From assembly GCA_030581615.1 (NCBI GenBank), contig JAKTTT010000012.1, positions 1 through 64,000 of the forward strand: a stretch of 64,000 bases of DNA. Reading direction: 5' to 3'. The position numbers were made by a program, and so were the translations under genes. This document shows, piece by piece, positions 1 to 10,703 of the stretch. The notes beneath the pieces are model-generated. The model did no database searches. It was not told the DNA's origin and saw only the letters and a program-made list of their open reading frames with translations. Each line of letters starts with the position of its first letter. Position 1 is the first letter of the stretch. Origin of the DNA: Alloascoidea africana (lineage: Eukaryota; Ascomycota; Alloascoideomycetes; Alloascoideales; Alloascoideaceae).

Positions 1-640
1 ATCGTCTCTTACCGTTGGCGATGAGATCCCGATCACGTGAGGATAAACGTGCTGGTCTGATAGCGATAATGTGTGGAGACTGGGGAAACAGAAGCATTGT
101 TTGAGCAGATTTGTTCCTAGGTAGAGGGCATTGACTCGGTGGGAAGGCATTGCAAGATGTACATATGAGAACAGAGGTCAGTTGGGCTTGGAAGCAGTTT
201 CCGATTGTCCTACTTATCTGGAGAGACATGGTTAGAGAAGAACCAATTATCAGAAATTGTCAGAGACTCAAGTCCAGAATAGAGAACTTTGTTGTTTCTG
301 TGTGGGTTCAACTATAGACATTGAAAAGCGGTAACATGTCTGGTGTGAAAACAGATGAAACGGTTCGGTTAGGATGAACTACGCGCTACAAAATGAAAGC
401 GAAACGAAGAAATATAAGCAATTAGTTCTAGTAAGTGCTAATTCAAAACAATAGTATCAAGCCGGAGGGGAATAAAATTGTGTGCGTTGAGTTGAAAGTC
501 AACTGAAGAATAGCTCTACCTTTGACCAACAAAGAGGAAACAGCCTACTCTCTTGATACTCAAGATGCGAAAGAGATGGTTTCTTCATTCACCTACGAAC
601 GATCGGTTGTAGTTGGATCGATTTGCTATTTTCGCAACCA

Positions 641-795
641 CTAAAGAATCAAGTAACCCCAAAACCTTGTCATTCGACCTTTTCTCTAGCATATAAAAGA
701 TTGCAAAGTCCAAAGTTCCAAAGTTCCAAAAGTAACCTTTTATTCGCTAGAGAAAAGATCGAATGACAAGGTTTTGGGGTTACTTGATTCTTTAG
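641..795. repeat. foldback inverted repeat, 50-bp arms
   Basis: Arm 641-690 and arm 746-795 are reverse complements at 49 of 50 positions by eye. They are separated by a 55-bp loop containing a short tandem repeat (AAAGTTCC-like, about 707-730). The outer ends read CTAAAG and CTTTAG. No open frame lies inside. This could be a foldback or MITE-type DNA element or a recent palindromic duplication. No clear target-site duplication is visible at the ends. Confidence 0.85.
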
Positions 796-1209
796 AAACG
801 GTGGAAGCTTGGGTGTATGGGTACCAAGTTTCGCCAACTTGGACTTATATTAATACCGAGGAAAGTCAGTATGGAGGCATTGGGCTGGATTCCAGAAGCC
901 TATATACCAGATCGGTGCCAAACTAGTCTGGCTTAACTATGGGGAATATGGAGGTTAGACAGCGAAAAACAGTGCTAGTCTGCCAATCTAGTTTGGCAGG
1001 TTTCAGATCTGGTAGAAATGTTTAAAGAGTATAATGGTGTGGTTGCCAATCTAGCTCTGCTCACCACAGATGTCGTTGGAGTCGTACAAATGTTTGCTTT
1101 GCACATATAGTAAGAATGGCTGGCCACCAATTTAGAAGGAAGTGAAACAGATCTAGGAGAGAATGCTATTGAATCTTTTGATCCAATTTTGGTGGATATA
1201 AAAGTTGTA

Positions 1210-1553
1210 TGTCGTCGGACAGGGATAGCAAACTATATAACCATGCAAACCTTTCAAATTGGTATGAACCATCAATCAACAAAGCTAGAGGTGTAAAAAT
1301 GTTCTACTTTGCCAATCTAGTAGCAGCCGCACAGATCTAGTACAAGGGTACAGAACACTATAGTCAAGTTACTCCCTGTACGTCATCATTTCTTCATTTG
1401 GCCTGAAATTTCTAAGCTGTGGTGTAATGCATTTACATAGAGATTAGATAACTATATCAAGGGCTTGTACCTATAGCTTTGTCGATTGATGGTTCATACC
1501 AGTTTGAAAGGCTTCCATGGTTATAGTTTGCTATCCCTGCCCGACGACACAGA
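1210..1553. repeat. second inverted repeat, arms of about 82 bp
   Basis: Positions 1210-1292 and 1471-1553 match as reverse complements at roughly 90 percent, with small indels. Shared blocks include GGGATAGCAAACTAT and GGTATGAACCATCAATC. The intervening 178 bp is unrelated in the two orientations. The arms are more diverged than those of the 641-795 foldback, so this copy looks older or belongs to a different family. Confidence 0.8.
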
Positions 1554-2329
1554 ACAATGTGGCAATCACTTGTCCCGTCCAGAATGTCCCGAGACAGGCA
1601 TCTTGCGTCCCTCTGTTCTCAGATACCAGCAAAAACAAAGTTCGCTTGCCTTTACAGGCAGTGTTTCGATGAATTTCAGGGTGACCGTCCCTAAATAGCT
1701 TATGAATATTGCAGTCTCTACGATTGCCAGCAAAAATCACCGGTACTTTTGGTTGGAGAAACGAAAGTATCACATTCATGAGAAAAGCACTAGCCCCTAC
1801 CACAGATCTCTAGCAAAAAAGTCGTTAGCCCAATAATAGTTCATGTTGAGGTAATGATATGTATCCAATTTCAGGATGTGGTCTGTCTAATCGCTTTTGA
1901 GAATCGCAGAATGCTCAACGTTTGTGAACAATTTTCATTCCAAGACATCAAAACTCAGCAGAAAAAGAAACAGTAACCATACATTTCTAAAGAGTTTTAG
2001 ATTTATCATTTTCACTATGGACCACGAATCAAAGCTTGCCTTGTACCTGAATTTCCCTACAGAAAAAACTTGTGAAAAAAAAAGATTCTAGTGATCAGTA
2101 TTGGGCTTTCTGAGTACGTCCATTCCGTATAGAAAAGATAGCTTTAACGCCAATGACAAAATGAAACTAATCTGTATGTAAAGAAGATATAGTGAAGGTG
2201 TAAAAAAATTATGAAAACAAAACAAGAAACATATGCGATCATTGCTATTTTTTTTTTCTTTCATTTTTAGGAGTAGAATGAAATATCCAAATTCAGAAAA
2301 CAAAGCAGATACAGAAATTATAAGAAATA

Positions 2330-5300
2330 TCATACAATAAATCCGTGCAATTGTCCCCGTTCATTTGAATTGTCGATATGAACGCTATTCAGAAGCGAGT
2401 TTATATCAAGGGCTTCAGATGATAATGCAGCATCGGTTGGATGAATGACGCTGGTTTCATAGGAGTCTATGGTTTCATCCATAGACACATCAGGGTTGAT
2501 TTCCACTGTTGGAAGAGACAAGTGCTCTATAATTTCTTCAACTGCATCGTTCCCATGGCTTATCATGCTTCCAGATATACTAACGCTGTTGTTGCTCAGG
2601 GATTGCATCGCCCTTGGAGTGTTTGCCTCAGAATCGGGACCCGCCGCCCGGCTAGAAGAAACGCTTATCTTTCGGGAACGGAGCTCAGAAACGCTGGGGA
2701 TGGGCGGGACCTGGGGGATATCATCTCCACCAAATTTAAAGCTGGCACCCGCGGCTCCAAAAGCAGTTTCCCGGAGACTGGTGCCTGATACAGCTCTTTT
2801 CAAATCATGGACGCTAGGAGAAGGTTTCCTTAAATCGGAATAAAACCCAACGCTTAAAAGAGAAGCGCCACCGTTGAATATACTGGAACTGTTGTGACGA
2901 ATTGATTCGGAGCTTGGGATAGGATTGGGCAGTACCGGCGAAGAGATTTTTCTTGATAGTCTCCGTTGGGAGGCCAATGTAACACCGACCTGCGTTTTGT
3001 GGTTATATGTAGAAACCGATCTTGATCTTCTTCTCTGTTGAATTGCTTGGAGACTAAGCGCCTCTGCATCACCTCCAAAACTGGAGATTGAGCTTGGTTT
3101 ACTTGCATCATCAGGAAATACCAAGATCCTATCCACGAGCCCAGAGGGCAAATTACTTGCTCTTAACATGTTGATGATTGCGGTTTGTTGTATCGGTTTT
3201 ATCCTTGAAATCGTATCCCAGGTATAATCTTTTGGTCCAACCGAAGACTGCCGTTTCTTGTATGACAACGGTGGAATAATTGTATACCAAATGTCCTGCT
3301 CATCAATTCGATCAAGCACAAGAAGTGCCAAATCTTCCACCTGTAGCAAATTCGCAGTTTGAAAAAGGAAAGAGTCCCATAATGAAGACATTGCAATACA
3401 TTGTTTTGGCGTGTATTCCGTTTTGTCGTAACTATGTTTGGCCTTTATGAGTTCACACATTTGTTGAAGTTTGTAAAAATAGGGAAGACCACAGATGACT
3501 GCATTTTTACCAAAATGCTTGATCAAAGAACTTGAAATGTGATGAATTTTCAAAAAATCCGCATCTGTAGCACTGGCTGAAATAGAAAGATCGTAAATCT
3601 CTTTGAAAACCATTGAAAGTGTATTTGATCGTGCGGTTGTGCCCATATAACGTGCAGGATTCAATACAGTATCACTTCTTACAAGATCTTTTGCCAAAAA
3701 AATGAGTAAAAGGTCCGAGAATTTGTTTCGAATTTCGGGATCATCTTGGCTAATAAGCGGGATTCCAGGAGCCCATTTGTCAAAAGAAATTTTGGAAACA
3801 TGGTTTGTCTTTTGGTTCAGGTATACCTGCATTACTTCGCCAATGTCATCAAGGTATAAATTTAATAGTAAAAGGCTTCCTGTTTTACCTAGCCCTGAAG
3901 AAGATACAATTGAGGATTTTGATGAACTTGAGTTGGAATTAGAATTGGAATCCGTGGTGGGACTGCCAACACTGAAAATATCGCCAACTTCTTGAGCAAG
4001 GTCTCTACATCTGATCAAAATGTCGTTTAGCATATCGCTTATTTGACCAAAATAGTAAATGTGGCAGGCAAGACTGCTGATTGCATGTGCAATATCGTTC
4101 AACAACTCGGAACGGGTTTCCATAGAAGATTCATTGTCTTTCTCTTTCATCGTTATGACCAAAACGTGCTGGCGATCCAACAATTGTCGCATAATATCGA
4201 TAACAGACAGACCAATCATATTGACGGAGGACGACAGCAGGGAAGAAATCAAAGATACAATCTTTTGTTGGACTTTCAAATCATGGTCTGCGGAAAGACT
4301 TGTAACTAGAACAGATACGATCGCAAAACGAAGTTGAACAGGGACCCATTTCGCAATTATCTCGACAAGAACTTCGCTCCAACCTCTGGGGCAGTCCGTT
4401 TTAAGTATATGGGATTCCACAACCGATGCCGCCTGAGATATTCGAGTAACGTTCGAGGTGCTGAAAATAATTTGTAATACTTTTAGAGCTTCCAGTTCGA
4501 TTGTCGTTTCAGGAGCGACATGTTCCTGTTTTTCATTTTTTTCGTTATCATCTGTTTCGCTCTCATCAGTTGATGAAGAAGGAGCATCATCATCCACAGG
4601 AATCGAAACAGAGGTTTCTTTTTCACTTGTCGTAGTCTGTTTTGTACCAGAGTCCTGGGGTTTTTGGGACAACCGTGTCTCCAAAAGATACAGTTGTTCA
4701 CCACTTGATGACATTGTCAAGTTTACAAGGGCCAATTTAATCACGTCGGGGATTATCTTTGTGGAGAAAACCGGGGACAATATAGCACTTGAACTAATTG
4801 CCTGGGATGCGGAAAGTTCAACCATGGTCCAACTTCAAAAAAAGAACACCGTTCGGTGTTAGAGCTCATTCTCGATTCCCAATTGTTCTGGAATAAAGCA
4901 AAATACAACATGGGAGGGGGAATTTAGATACATACTAAGCTTTTGAAATTTTTGTTTCTGATCCCGCAGAGATGAAACCATTGCACAACGTGGTGAAGCT
5001 TTCGACAAAATCCCGATCACCACTGAAAAGATCATCATCCAGATATTTGCAAAGAACAGTAAACTGTTGTAGTAACAGTTAGCAAGATCGGCTTTATTTC
5101 TTACAAGTTGTACCAAAGGCGGGCAGTTGGAGAACTTACAAGGGACAAACCATTTTGTATCAATGCTAGGTCCTTTGATCCAAGCACGGAGGACAACACG
5201 TTGATGACGTTCTGAGCAAACACATTCAAGTTATCACTACATTTTTCAACCAAAGCTTTGAAAATGTCCAATGTCACTTTTGCATTTCTATATTGGATGT

Positions 5301-5643
5301 TTTTCAAAGTTAGATCTCTTGTTTCGTTTCGTTTCGTTTCGTTTCGTGATTGTAAATGGAGTCAAAAAGCAAAAAATGGAGAGCCTTGAGATGAAAGGAC
5401 CAAAATCTCTCAAGGAAACCAATAGAACCTATGATCATACCCATATCTGACTTTGTAAACATCTGAAAGGCCCAGTTTTTCCAGAAAGATCCCAACTTTC
5501 TCCAACTTTACGCTTCTTGTGGATGCATAGTAGAGAAGGTACGAAAGCTCAGAGGAGTTGGGTTTCTTCTCCATGTCTCCGGCCTTACCAGCCGGATAGC
5601 ATTGGAGAATGAGTTTCTGGTGCTTATGGGCGAATGGCCTCAT
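2330..5643 (-). CDS. EFR3: Efr3, plasma-membrane anchor of the PI4-kinase complex (4 exons)
   Basis: Efr3 tethers the Stt4 phosphatidylinositol 4-kinase complex to the plasma membrane, where PI4P is made. The start MRPFAHKHQKLILQCYP, followed by KPKSSE-like and SYLLYY blocks, is the family's N-terminal signature. Exons by hand: 5643-5441, 5287-5140, 5063-4936 and 4832-2330. Introns open with GTATGA, GTAAGT and GTATGT and carry CTAAC branch sites (ATCTAAC, GCTAAC, CTCTAAC) before the acceptor. The joined frame is 2982 bp, 993 residues, longer than S. cerevisiae Efr3 (about 780). The first half is helical-repeat-like. The last third is Ser-rich and probably disordered, with RRRSRS and RKISS phosphosite-like stretches. 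Intron 1 holds a (GTTTC)5 microsatellite. The gene shares a 250-bp promoter with the divergent mannosyltransferase. Confidence 0.93.
5321..5345. repeat. (GTTTC)5 microsatellite in EFR3 intron 1
   Basis: Five uninterrupted GTTTC units lie inside the first EFR3 intron, upstream of its branch site. They do not touch coding sequence. Confidence 0.9.
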
Positions 5644-5893
5644 CCATAAACAGCGCTGTGATGAAGGGTTATTTGGGGGTGGTGGATGCCGAGAAGCCGA
5701 TGGAGATGGAGATGGAGATTAGGAGGGCCAAAAGATGGTGATTGTGGCCAGCACCAGCAGGCGTAAGGGAGGAGGATTTCGATTCCAATTGCAATTGCAA
5801 TTGCAGCGGGAACGGGCACAAGCACAAGCACAAGCACTAGCACATCTCCCTCTACACGGCTCTTTGTCCATATTTTGTTTCGTTTCGGGAGCC

Positions 5894-6979
5894 ATGAGAC
5901 CCACGACCATCAGACACTTGTTCTTGGGTGCCGCTGCTCTGGTTTTCGTCTGGGTGGTGGTGCTCCTGTTGAACCAGCGGTCCTTTCTGGGCGTTAGCCA
6001 GGTTGGGGGACCCAAACCTCACCACCAGCAGAACCAATATTCGCAAGGACTAGAAAATGCCACGTTTGTGAGCTTTGTACAGAACAAGGATCTCTGGGAC
6101 ATGGCAGAGACTATTGTGTCTGTGGAAGACCGTTTCAACCACAATTTCCACTACGACTGGGTCTTGCTGAGCAACGAAGCGCTAAGCGAGGAGTTTATGA
6201 GGGTTATGAAGGGACTTGTGTCCGGGGGAATCTACTACGGGGCAATTCCCGAGGAGCAATGGAGCTATCCTGAATGGGTGGACGAGGACAAAGCGAAAAA
6301 GGCCAGAGACGGCATGAAAATGCTCTACAAGAACACGGTGGCTGACCAGTTCCGATTCAGGTACGATGCTGGCTTCTTCTGGCGGCATCCAGTGATGATG
6401 GATTATGAGTACTATTGGCGAGTGGAGCCTGGTTCGCGACTGCTCTGTGACGTCCAGTACGATGTGTTCAAGTGGATGAAAGACCAAGGGAAAGAGTTTG
6501 GATTTGCGATTTCGTTCCCTGAGGTGAAAGAGAGCGTTAGCTCATTGTGGGGGCATACTCAGGATTTTCTACAAGAGCACCCAGATAGCGCTGTCTCGGA
6601 GAATCTGCGCGAGTGGGTTTCTCCCGATGGTGAGTTTTTCAACCGGTGTCAGTTCTGGTCGAGCTTTGAGGTTGGTCGACTTGACATGTGGCGAAGCAAG
6701 ACCTATACGGATTTTTTCAACCATTTGGATCACAAGAGTGGGTTTTTCTATGAACGGTGGAGCGATTCATCCGTGAGGTCGCTTGCCGTTTCTCTATTTC
6801 TCCCCCAAAATAGCGTTCATTTCTTTGATGATATTGGGATTTATGATTTGCCATTCACATCGTGTCCCTCAGATATAGACACGCGAATAAAGAATCGATG
6901 TGTCTGTAATCCACAAAAAGATTTCACCCAGAATACAAAGATGAGTTGTACCAACAGGTTTCTAGGATTGGTTTTATAA
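5894..6979 (+). CDS. KRE2/MNT1/KTR-family alpha-1,2-mannosyltransferase (GT15)
   Basis: A type II Golgi glycosyltransferase that adds alpha-1,2-mannose to N- and O-linked chains of secreted and wall proteins, using GDP-mannose. The chosen start (MRPTTIRHLF) is followed at once by a membrane anchor of about 20 hydrophobic residues. The frame is open further upstream to an ATG at 5735, but that extension is Gln/Arg-rich and would displace the anchor. Family blocks are clear: FNHNFHYDWVLLSNE, YYWRVEPGSRLLCD, FNRCQFWSSFEVGRLD, YERWSDSSVRSLAVSLFLP and HFFDDIGIYDLPFTSCP. Length is 361 residues, slightly short for the family (about 390-440), mainly in the stem. There are no introns. Which KTR paralogue it is cannot be told by eye. 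Confidence 0.93.
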   Translation: MRPTTIRHLFLGAAALVFVWVVVLLLNQRSFLGVSQVGGPKPHHQQNQYSQGLENATFVSFVQNKDLWDMAETIVSVEDRFNHNFHYDWVLLSNEALSEEFMRVMKGLVSGGIYYGAIPEEQWSYPEWVDEDKAKKARDGMKMLYKNTVADQFRFRYDAGFFWRHPVMMDYEYYWRVEPGSRLLCDVQYDVFKWMKDQGKEFGFAISFPEVKESVSSLWGHTQDFLQEHPDSAVSENLREWVSPDGEFFNRCQFWSSFEVGRLDMWRSKTYTDFFNHLDHKSGFFYERWSDSSVRSLAVSLFLPQNSVHFFDDIGIYDLPFTSCPSDIDTRIKNRCVCNPQKDFTQNTKMSCTNRFLGLVL

Positions 6980-7169
6980 TACTAAAAGGGGGTTTTATTT
7001 ATATGGCATTGATATATCTATAATAAAAGAAGGTTGATTTGATTTCAAAATCCTAGTCTCGTAGCATCCAAAAACAAAATGAAAAGAAGAGAAAAAGGCC
7101 CACACCGTTCAAAATAATAATAATAATAACTTGAAAAAGAAAAAAAAAAAAGAATGTCTAAAAATCTCA

Positions 7170-8552
7170 CTACCATGCCATAACCTCTTTCTTCTCACCA
7201 CATTCCAATTTTTGGCAAATTGCATCCAAGTCTTTCGCATCTTCAGATAAGCTAGAACCTATGAAAGCAGGGTTCAATTCATGACCTGCTTTTTCTTCAT
7301 TTTCAAAATGGGATTTAACCAAATCTCTAACAACGTTTTGATAATATAATACACCACGTTCCTTTTGTGGATGTAAAAACCCCGTTGAATAAACACCTTG
7401 ATTTAAATTTTTTTGTGTTGCTTCACAAAGATCAAAATCTTCAATTTCAACCTGTTGTAAAAAATCAACAAATTCATCAATTTCTTGTTTTTCAATTCCC
7501 TTTTTCTTGTAAATGTCATACATCAAAATGGTATGACTTGCAGATATAGGACAAACACGGATGGAGTACCATGCAGGTGAATAACAGTTGATTCCACTAC
7601 TTGGGAAAGTGTAAAGCCAAAGTCCATCAAATTCTCCACCTGCATTTTTCGCCTCTTCCTTTTTGTTACCAGGTGTTGATTCTTCCTCGGCAATTGGGAC
7701 CTTTGTCGTTGTCTTTCTACCAAACCAATCTGTTGTCTCAACAGTTTTAAACTTGGTGGTGCCCATCTTTCGCTTCTTATCAGGTTCATTTCTAACAATT
7801 TCCGCATAATGTCGACAATAGTTATTTTTCGGTGTCACGTTATAGGTATTCATTTTAAAAGCTGTATTTAGACCAGGATGGGTTGTAGGACAATGATAAC
7901 ATTCTTGATAACCATCCATAAGAGTTTTCCAATTGAATTGACCATCGAGTTGATAAGACATGTGATATTCATAATCTGCAAAATCAAAATCGTGCATTTC
8001 ATCTTGAAGACCCAAAAACCAATCATCAAATTGTTTTGGACCACCAGGAGTTTGATCAAAATTCACAAATACAAGTCCCTGGTCCGTGATATGGGTATGA
8101 ATAGGGAATAAGCCATTATCACGTTTGTCAAAACCTTCAACCTGATCATCAAAATGAGGAGCCTTTGTCAAATCTCCATTTGTATTATATGACCAACCAT
8201 GGTATTTACATCCGATAACAAGAGATGAACCCTGGGATTTACGTACAACAGGGTATGCTCTATGACGACAAACGTTATGGAAAGCGTTGATTTGACCTTG
8301 TTTATTTCGAATTAAGAAAAATTGAAGTCCTGCAAATGTATAACTTAGATAATCACCGGCTTTTGAAAGTCGGGATTTGTGTACGACAAATAACCAATTT
8401 TGGAAAAAAATTGCACGTTTTTCCAATTCGAAGATTTTTTCAGATAAAAACCAAGATGCAGGGAGTGTATGTTTGCTAGCGGGTCCTGAAGACGAAGACG
8501 AGGAGGAGGAAGTTGTTGATTCGGCGTCTGAAGAGTGAGATAGAGTAGACAT
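7170..8552 (-). CDS. Rieske 2Fe-2S aromatic-ring-hydroxylase / choline-monooxygenase-like protein
   Basis: An oxygenase alpha-subunit of the Rieske non-haem iron family. The Rieske cluster ligands are visible as C95-x-H97 (NVCRHRAYP) and C115-x2-H118 (GCKYHGW). The mononuclear iron site is DGYQECYHCPTTHPGL, with H220 and H225, and the bridging acidic residue is the D of MDGYQE. Layout and size (460 residues) fit plant and fungal choline monooxygenases and bacterial ring hydroxylases. The substrate cannot be read from the sequence. The start is the ATG at 8552; upstream in-frame codons are non-ATG and Lys-rich. The first 30 residues are Ser-rich. No intron and no adjacent reductase gene were found, so an electron donor must come from elsewhere. 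Confidence 0.88.
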   Translation of the reverse strand: MSTLSHSSDAESTTSSSSSSSSGPASKHTLPASWFLSEKIFELEKRAIFFQNWLFVVHKSRLSKAGDYLSYTFAGLQFFLIRNKQGQINAFHNVCRHRAYPVVRKSQGSSLVIGCKYHGWSYNTNGDLTKAPHFDDQVEGFDKRDNGLFPIHTHITDQGLVFVNFDQTPGGPKQFDDWFLGLQDEMHDFDFADYEYHMSYQLDGQFNWKTLMDGYQECYHCPTTHPGLNTAFKMNTYNVTPKNNYCRHYAEIVRNEPDKKRKMGTTKFKTVETTDWFGRKTTTKVPIAEEESTPGNKKEEAKNAGGEFDGLWLYTFPSSGINCYSPAWYSIRVCPISASHTILMYDIYKKKGIEKQEIDEFVDFLQQVEIEDFDLCEATQKNLNQGVYSTGFLHPQKERGVLYYQNVVRDLVKSHFENEEKAGHELNPAFIGSSLSEDAKDLDAICQKLECGEKKEVMAW

Positions 8553-9128
8553 TTTCAAGATTTTTTTTAATTTTTTTAATTTTTTTGAAACTGGGATCAA
8601 ATAGGAAAAAGAGCGATGCCTTTTATTTTAAGCAATTTTTGGAACAGATCCAGACTTGAACATAAATGGGTAAACAAGTGTCAAGTAACCGGTATAGATA
8701 AGGATAAGGGGGTGGTGGTGGATGGGAAAAACTCAAGAAGTTTAAACCAAATCAGTGCGTATACCCACATACAAGAGATGACCACCAACACCAATATTAT
8801 TACGGGTTAAAGGTATAGATAGAGATCGAGATCGAGATCGTGGGGGGGGAAGAAGGGTAGTCGTGGATTTAAAGTTAGGTTATCTATCTATGTATCTGAT
8901 ACACCACCCCGCATGAAAGGTTTGGAATGGTCGTTTTAACCAAAAGTGGTTGAAACGTCCATAGATAAATCATGGATTTTTTTTTTTAACCACTAGTGGA
9001 AATTTCACTTTGTTTCTAATTCCTATAATGGATAACTTTGCAAACATACATAGGTTTACAACCTTTTAACAGAATTAGGTAAAATAAATAGATAGAATAA
9101 ATAAAAGATAGATTAGATCGTTATCTAT
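8553..9128. other. intergenic, promoter side of the Rieske gene
   Basis: No gene is seen. The stretch includes a short (GAGATC)n run near 8824-8838, a CCACTAGTGG palindrome at 8990-8999 and an AACCA/TGGTT mini-hairpin near 8938-8952. ACH1 terminates at its right edge, so the segment combines the Rieske 5' region and the ACH1 3' region. Confidence 0.5.
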
Positions 9129-10703
9129 CTAATCCCAACTTTGGATCCTCATCGTTCCCTTCTCTTTCAAATTTTTGTGCATTTTGAAAACACAATCCAA
9201 CATGTGTGGTTCATACAAACTCCCCAATCTACGACATTCAAACTCCGACCTTTCGAGATAATCGAGTAACAAAGGACGATAAGCTGGATGTGCACATTTA
9301 TCTATAATTTCTCTTGCTCTTTGACGTGGAGTCAAACCTCTTAAATCCGCAAGTCCTTGATCTGTCACGATTATGTCCAGATCATGTTCTGTATGATCGA
9401 TATGTGAACACATGGGCACAATCCCCGTTATTCCAATAGGGTCGGTTTTAGTAGGACGTGTTGAAAGTTGATGAAGAATAGATAATTTTGCATTTCTGAA
9501 AAAATCACCGGAGCCACCCAATCCATGAACCATTTTGGAACCCGATAATAAAGTCGAGTTTGCATGTCCATAAATGTCGGCCTCAACGGAGGTATTCATT
9601 GCAATTACCCCCAACCTTCTAATAATTTCAGGACTATTTGAGATTGATTGAGGTCTTAATACGATCATTTTTTTGAAAACTTGCCAATTTTCATAAAGTC
9701 TTTGAAAAGAAGGTTCTGTGAAACAGATTGCAGTGGATGAGGTCATTTGAACTTTACCCGATTCCATAAAATCAAGGAAAGAATCTTGGATGATTTCACT
9801 CCAAATTTGCAAATTTTGAAAGTTACCACGGGATAAACCCTCGATTACAGCATTTGCAATGTTTCCTATACCGCTTTGTAAAGGCAACAGGTTTACGGGC
9901 ATTCTACCGTATTTGACCTCATTTTCAAACAAGTCCAAAAGGCTATTTGCGATATTGACGCATTCTGGAGGTGTGGGGGTTGGAGTAGAAACAGAATCCT
10001 TTTCCGTTGACTCAACAACAGCAATTACCTTGTTGGGGTCTATTGGTAAAGTTTGGAGTCCAGGCGTATCTGTGATGGAGGAAATTGGTAGAGGAGAACG
10101 TTTTGGAGGAGGTAAGGGGATGATGAGGTCGTGAAGACCGGTGTAAAAAGGTAGTAGATTTGTGGTATTGACCTCCAAGATTATTTTATCTGCAATAGCC
10201 ACCATTTCCGGATTTGCCCCGACGGAGGGGCCCAAGATAAGGGAACCATCCGTGGCGATTCCCGCACATTCGATCATGGCCAGGTCCACCGTGGGTTCGG
10301 AGAGTTGCTTGTCCAGAGAATAATAACCGTACTGCAAGTCCTGGATCCAAACGGACAGATGTTTATCGAAAAAATCGATTTCGCCCGAGTTGACCCCGCG
10401 GCCGGTTTCCTTGCCGGCCTGATGTGGAGAGCGCTTCAGCAGCATTTTGTTTTTGGCCCATCTGTCCTCGACGGAACCCGCGGAGGCGCCAGCGAGCATG
10501 TTGAAGCGGAGGCGGCCTTGTAAGTTGTGGAGCTCAACGTGGTCGGCTAAAGCACCGGCGACAGCCTTGGGTGCGCCGACGCCGCCGAAGCCCGACCAGC
10601 CCAGGGTCTGGCCGTGGTGGAAGAAGGGGATACAGTCGGCGGGGGTGGTTACTTTGGCCAGATACGGGGGGTATCGTATTCTAGATCTGAGGATGGAGGA
10701 CAT
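9129..10703 (-). CDS. ACH1: acetyl-CoA hydrolase / CoA-transferase Ach1
   Basis: Ach1 is the mitochondrial fungal enzyme that transfers CoA between succinyl-CoA and acetate and hydrolyses acetyl-CoA slowly; it detoxifies acetate. The protein opens with SSILRSRIRYPPYLAKVTTP and continues with TLGWSGFGGVGAPKAV. It later carries the CoA-transferase segments GIGNIANAVIEGL, YGHANSTLLSGSKMVHGLGGSGDF and DHDLDIIVTDQGLADLRGL. Length is 524 residues, against about 526 in S. cerevisiae, so the gene looks complete and intronless. Base composition drifts strongly: the first third is GC-rich and the last half AT-rich, mirroring SVL3 on the other side of the shared promoter. It is divergent from SVL3. Confidence 0.96.
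   Translation of the reverse strand: MSSILRSRIRYPPYLAKVTTPADCIPFFHHGQTLGWSGFGGVGAPKAVAGALADHVELHNLQGRLRFNMLAGASAGSVEDRWAKNKMLLKRSPHQAGKETGRGVNSGEIDFFDKHLSVWIQDLQYGYYSLDKQLSEPTVDLAMIECAGIATDGSLILGPSVGANPEMVAIADKIILEVNTTNLLPFYTGLHDLIIPLPPPKRSPLPISSITDTPGLQTLPIDPNKVIAVVESTEKDSVSTPTPTPPECVNIANSLLDLFENEVKYGRMPVNLLPLQSGIGNIANAVIEGLSRGNFQNLQIWSEIIQDSFLDFMESGKVQMTSSTAICFTEPSFQRLYENWQVFKKMIVLRPQSISNSPEIIRRLGVIAMNTSVEADIYGHANSTLLSGSKMVHGLGGSGDFFRNAKLSILHQLSTRPTKTDPIGITGIVPMCSHIDHTEHDLDIIVTDQGLADLRGLTPRQRAREIIDKCAHPAYRPLLLDYLERSEFECRRLGSLYEPHMLDCVFKMHKNLKEKGTMRIQSWD

Larger units (their letters stand above)
1..2329. other. gene-free region rich in inverted repeats
   Basis: No reading frame here resembles a known protein and all are short. 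The stretch holds two large inverted repeats (641-795 and 1210-1553). Between about 915 and 1345 it also holds scattered copies of a small, nearly palindromic motif, TGCCAATCTAG or GCCAAACTAG, with CAGATCTAG nearby. It ends at the 3' end of EFR3, which is read on the minus strand. No tRNA-like T-arm was found. Confidence 0.6.

Noticed and set aside
5735-5893. N-terminal extension of the mannosyltransferase
   Set aside because: In-frame ATG at 5735 exists, but the added Gln/Arg-rich segment would put the signal anchor internally. The ATG at 5894 gives a normal type II topology.
8553-8600. Longer N-terminus of the Rieske protein
   Set aside because: The upstream frame begins at a non-ATG codon and adds a Lys-rich segment from the AT-rich leader.
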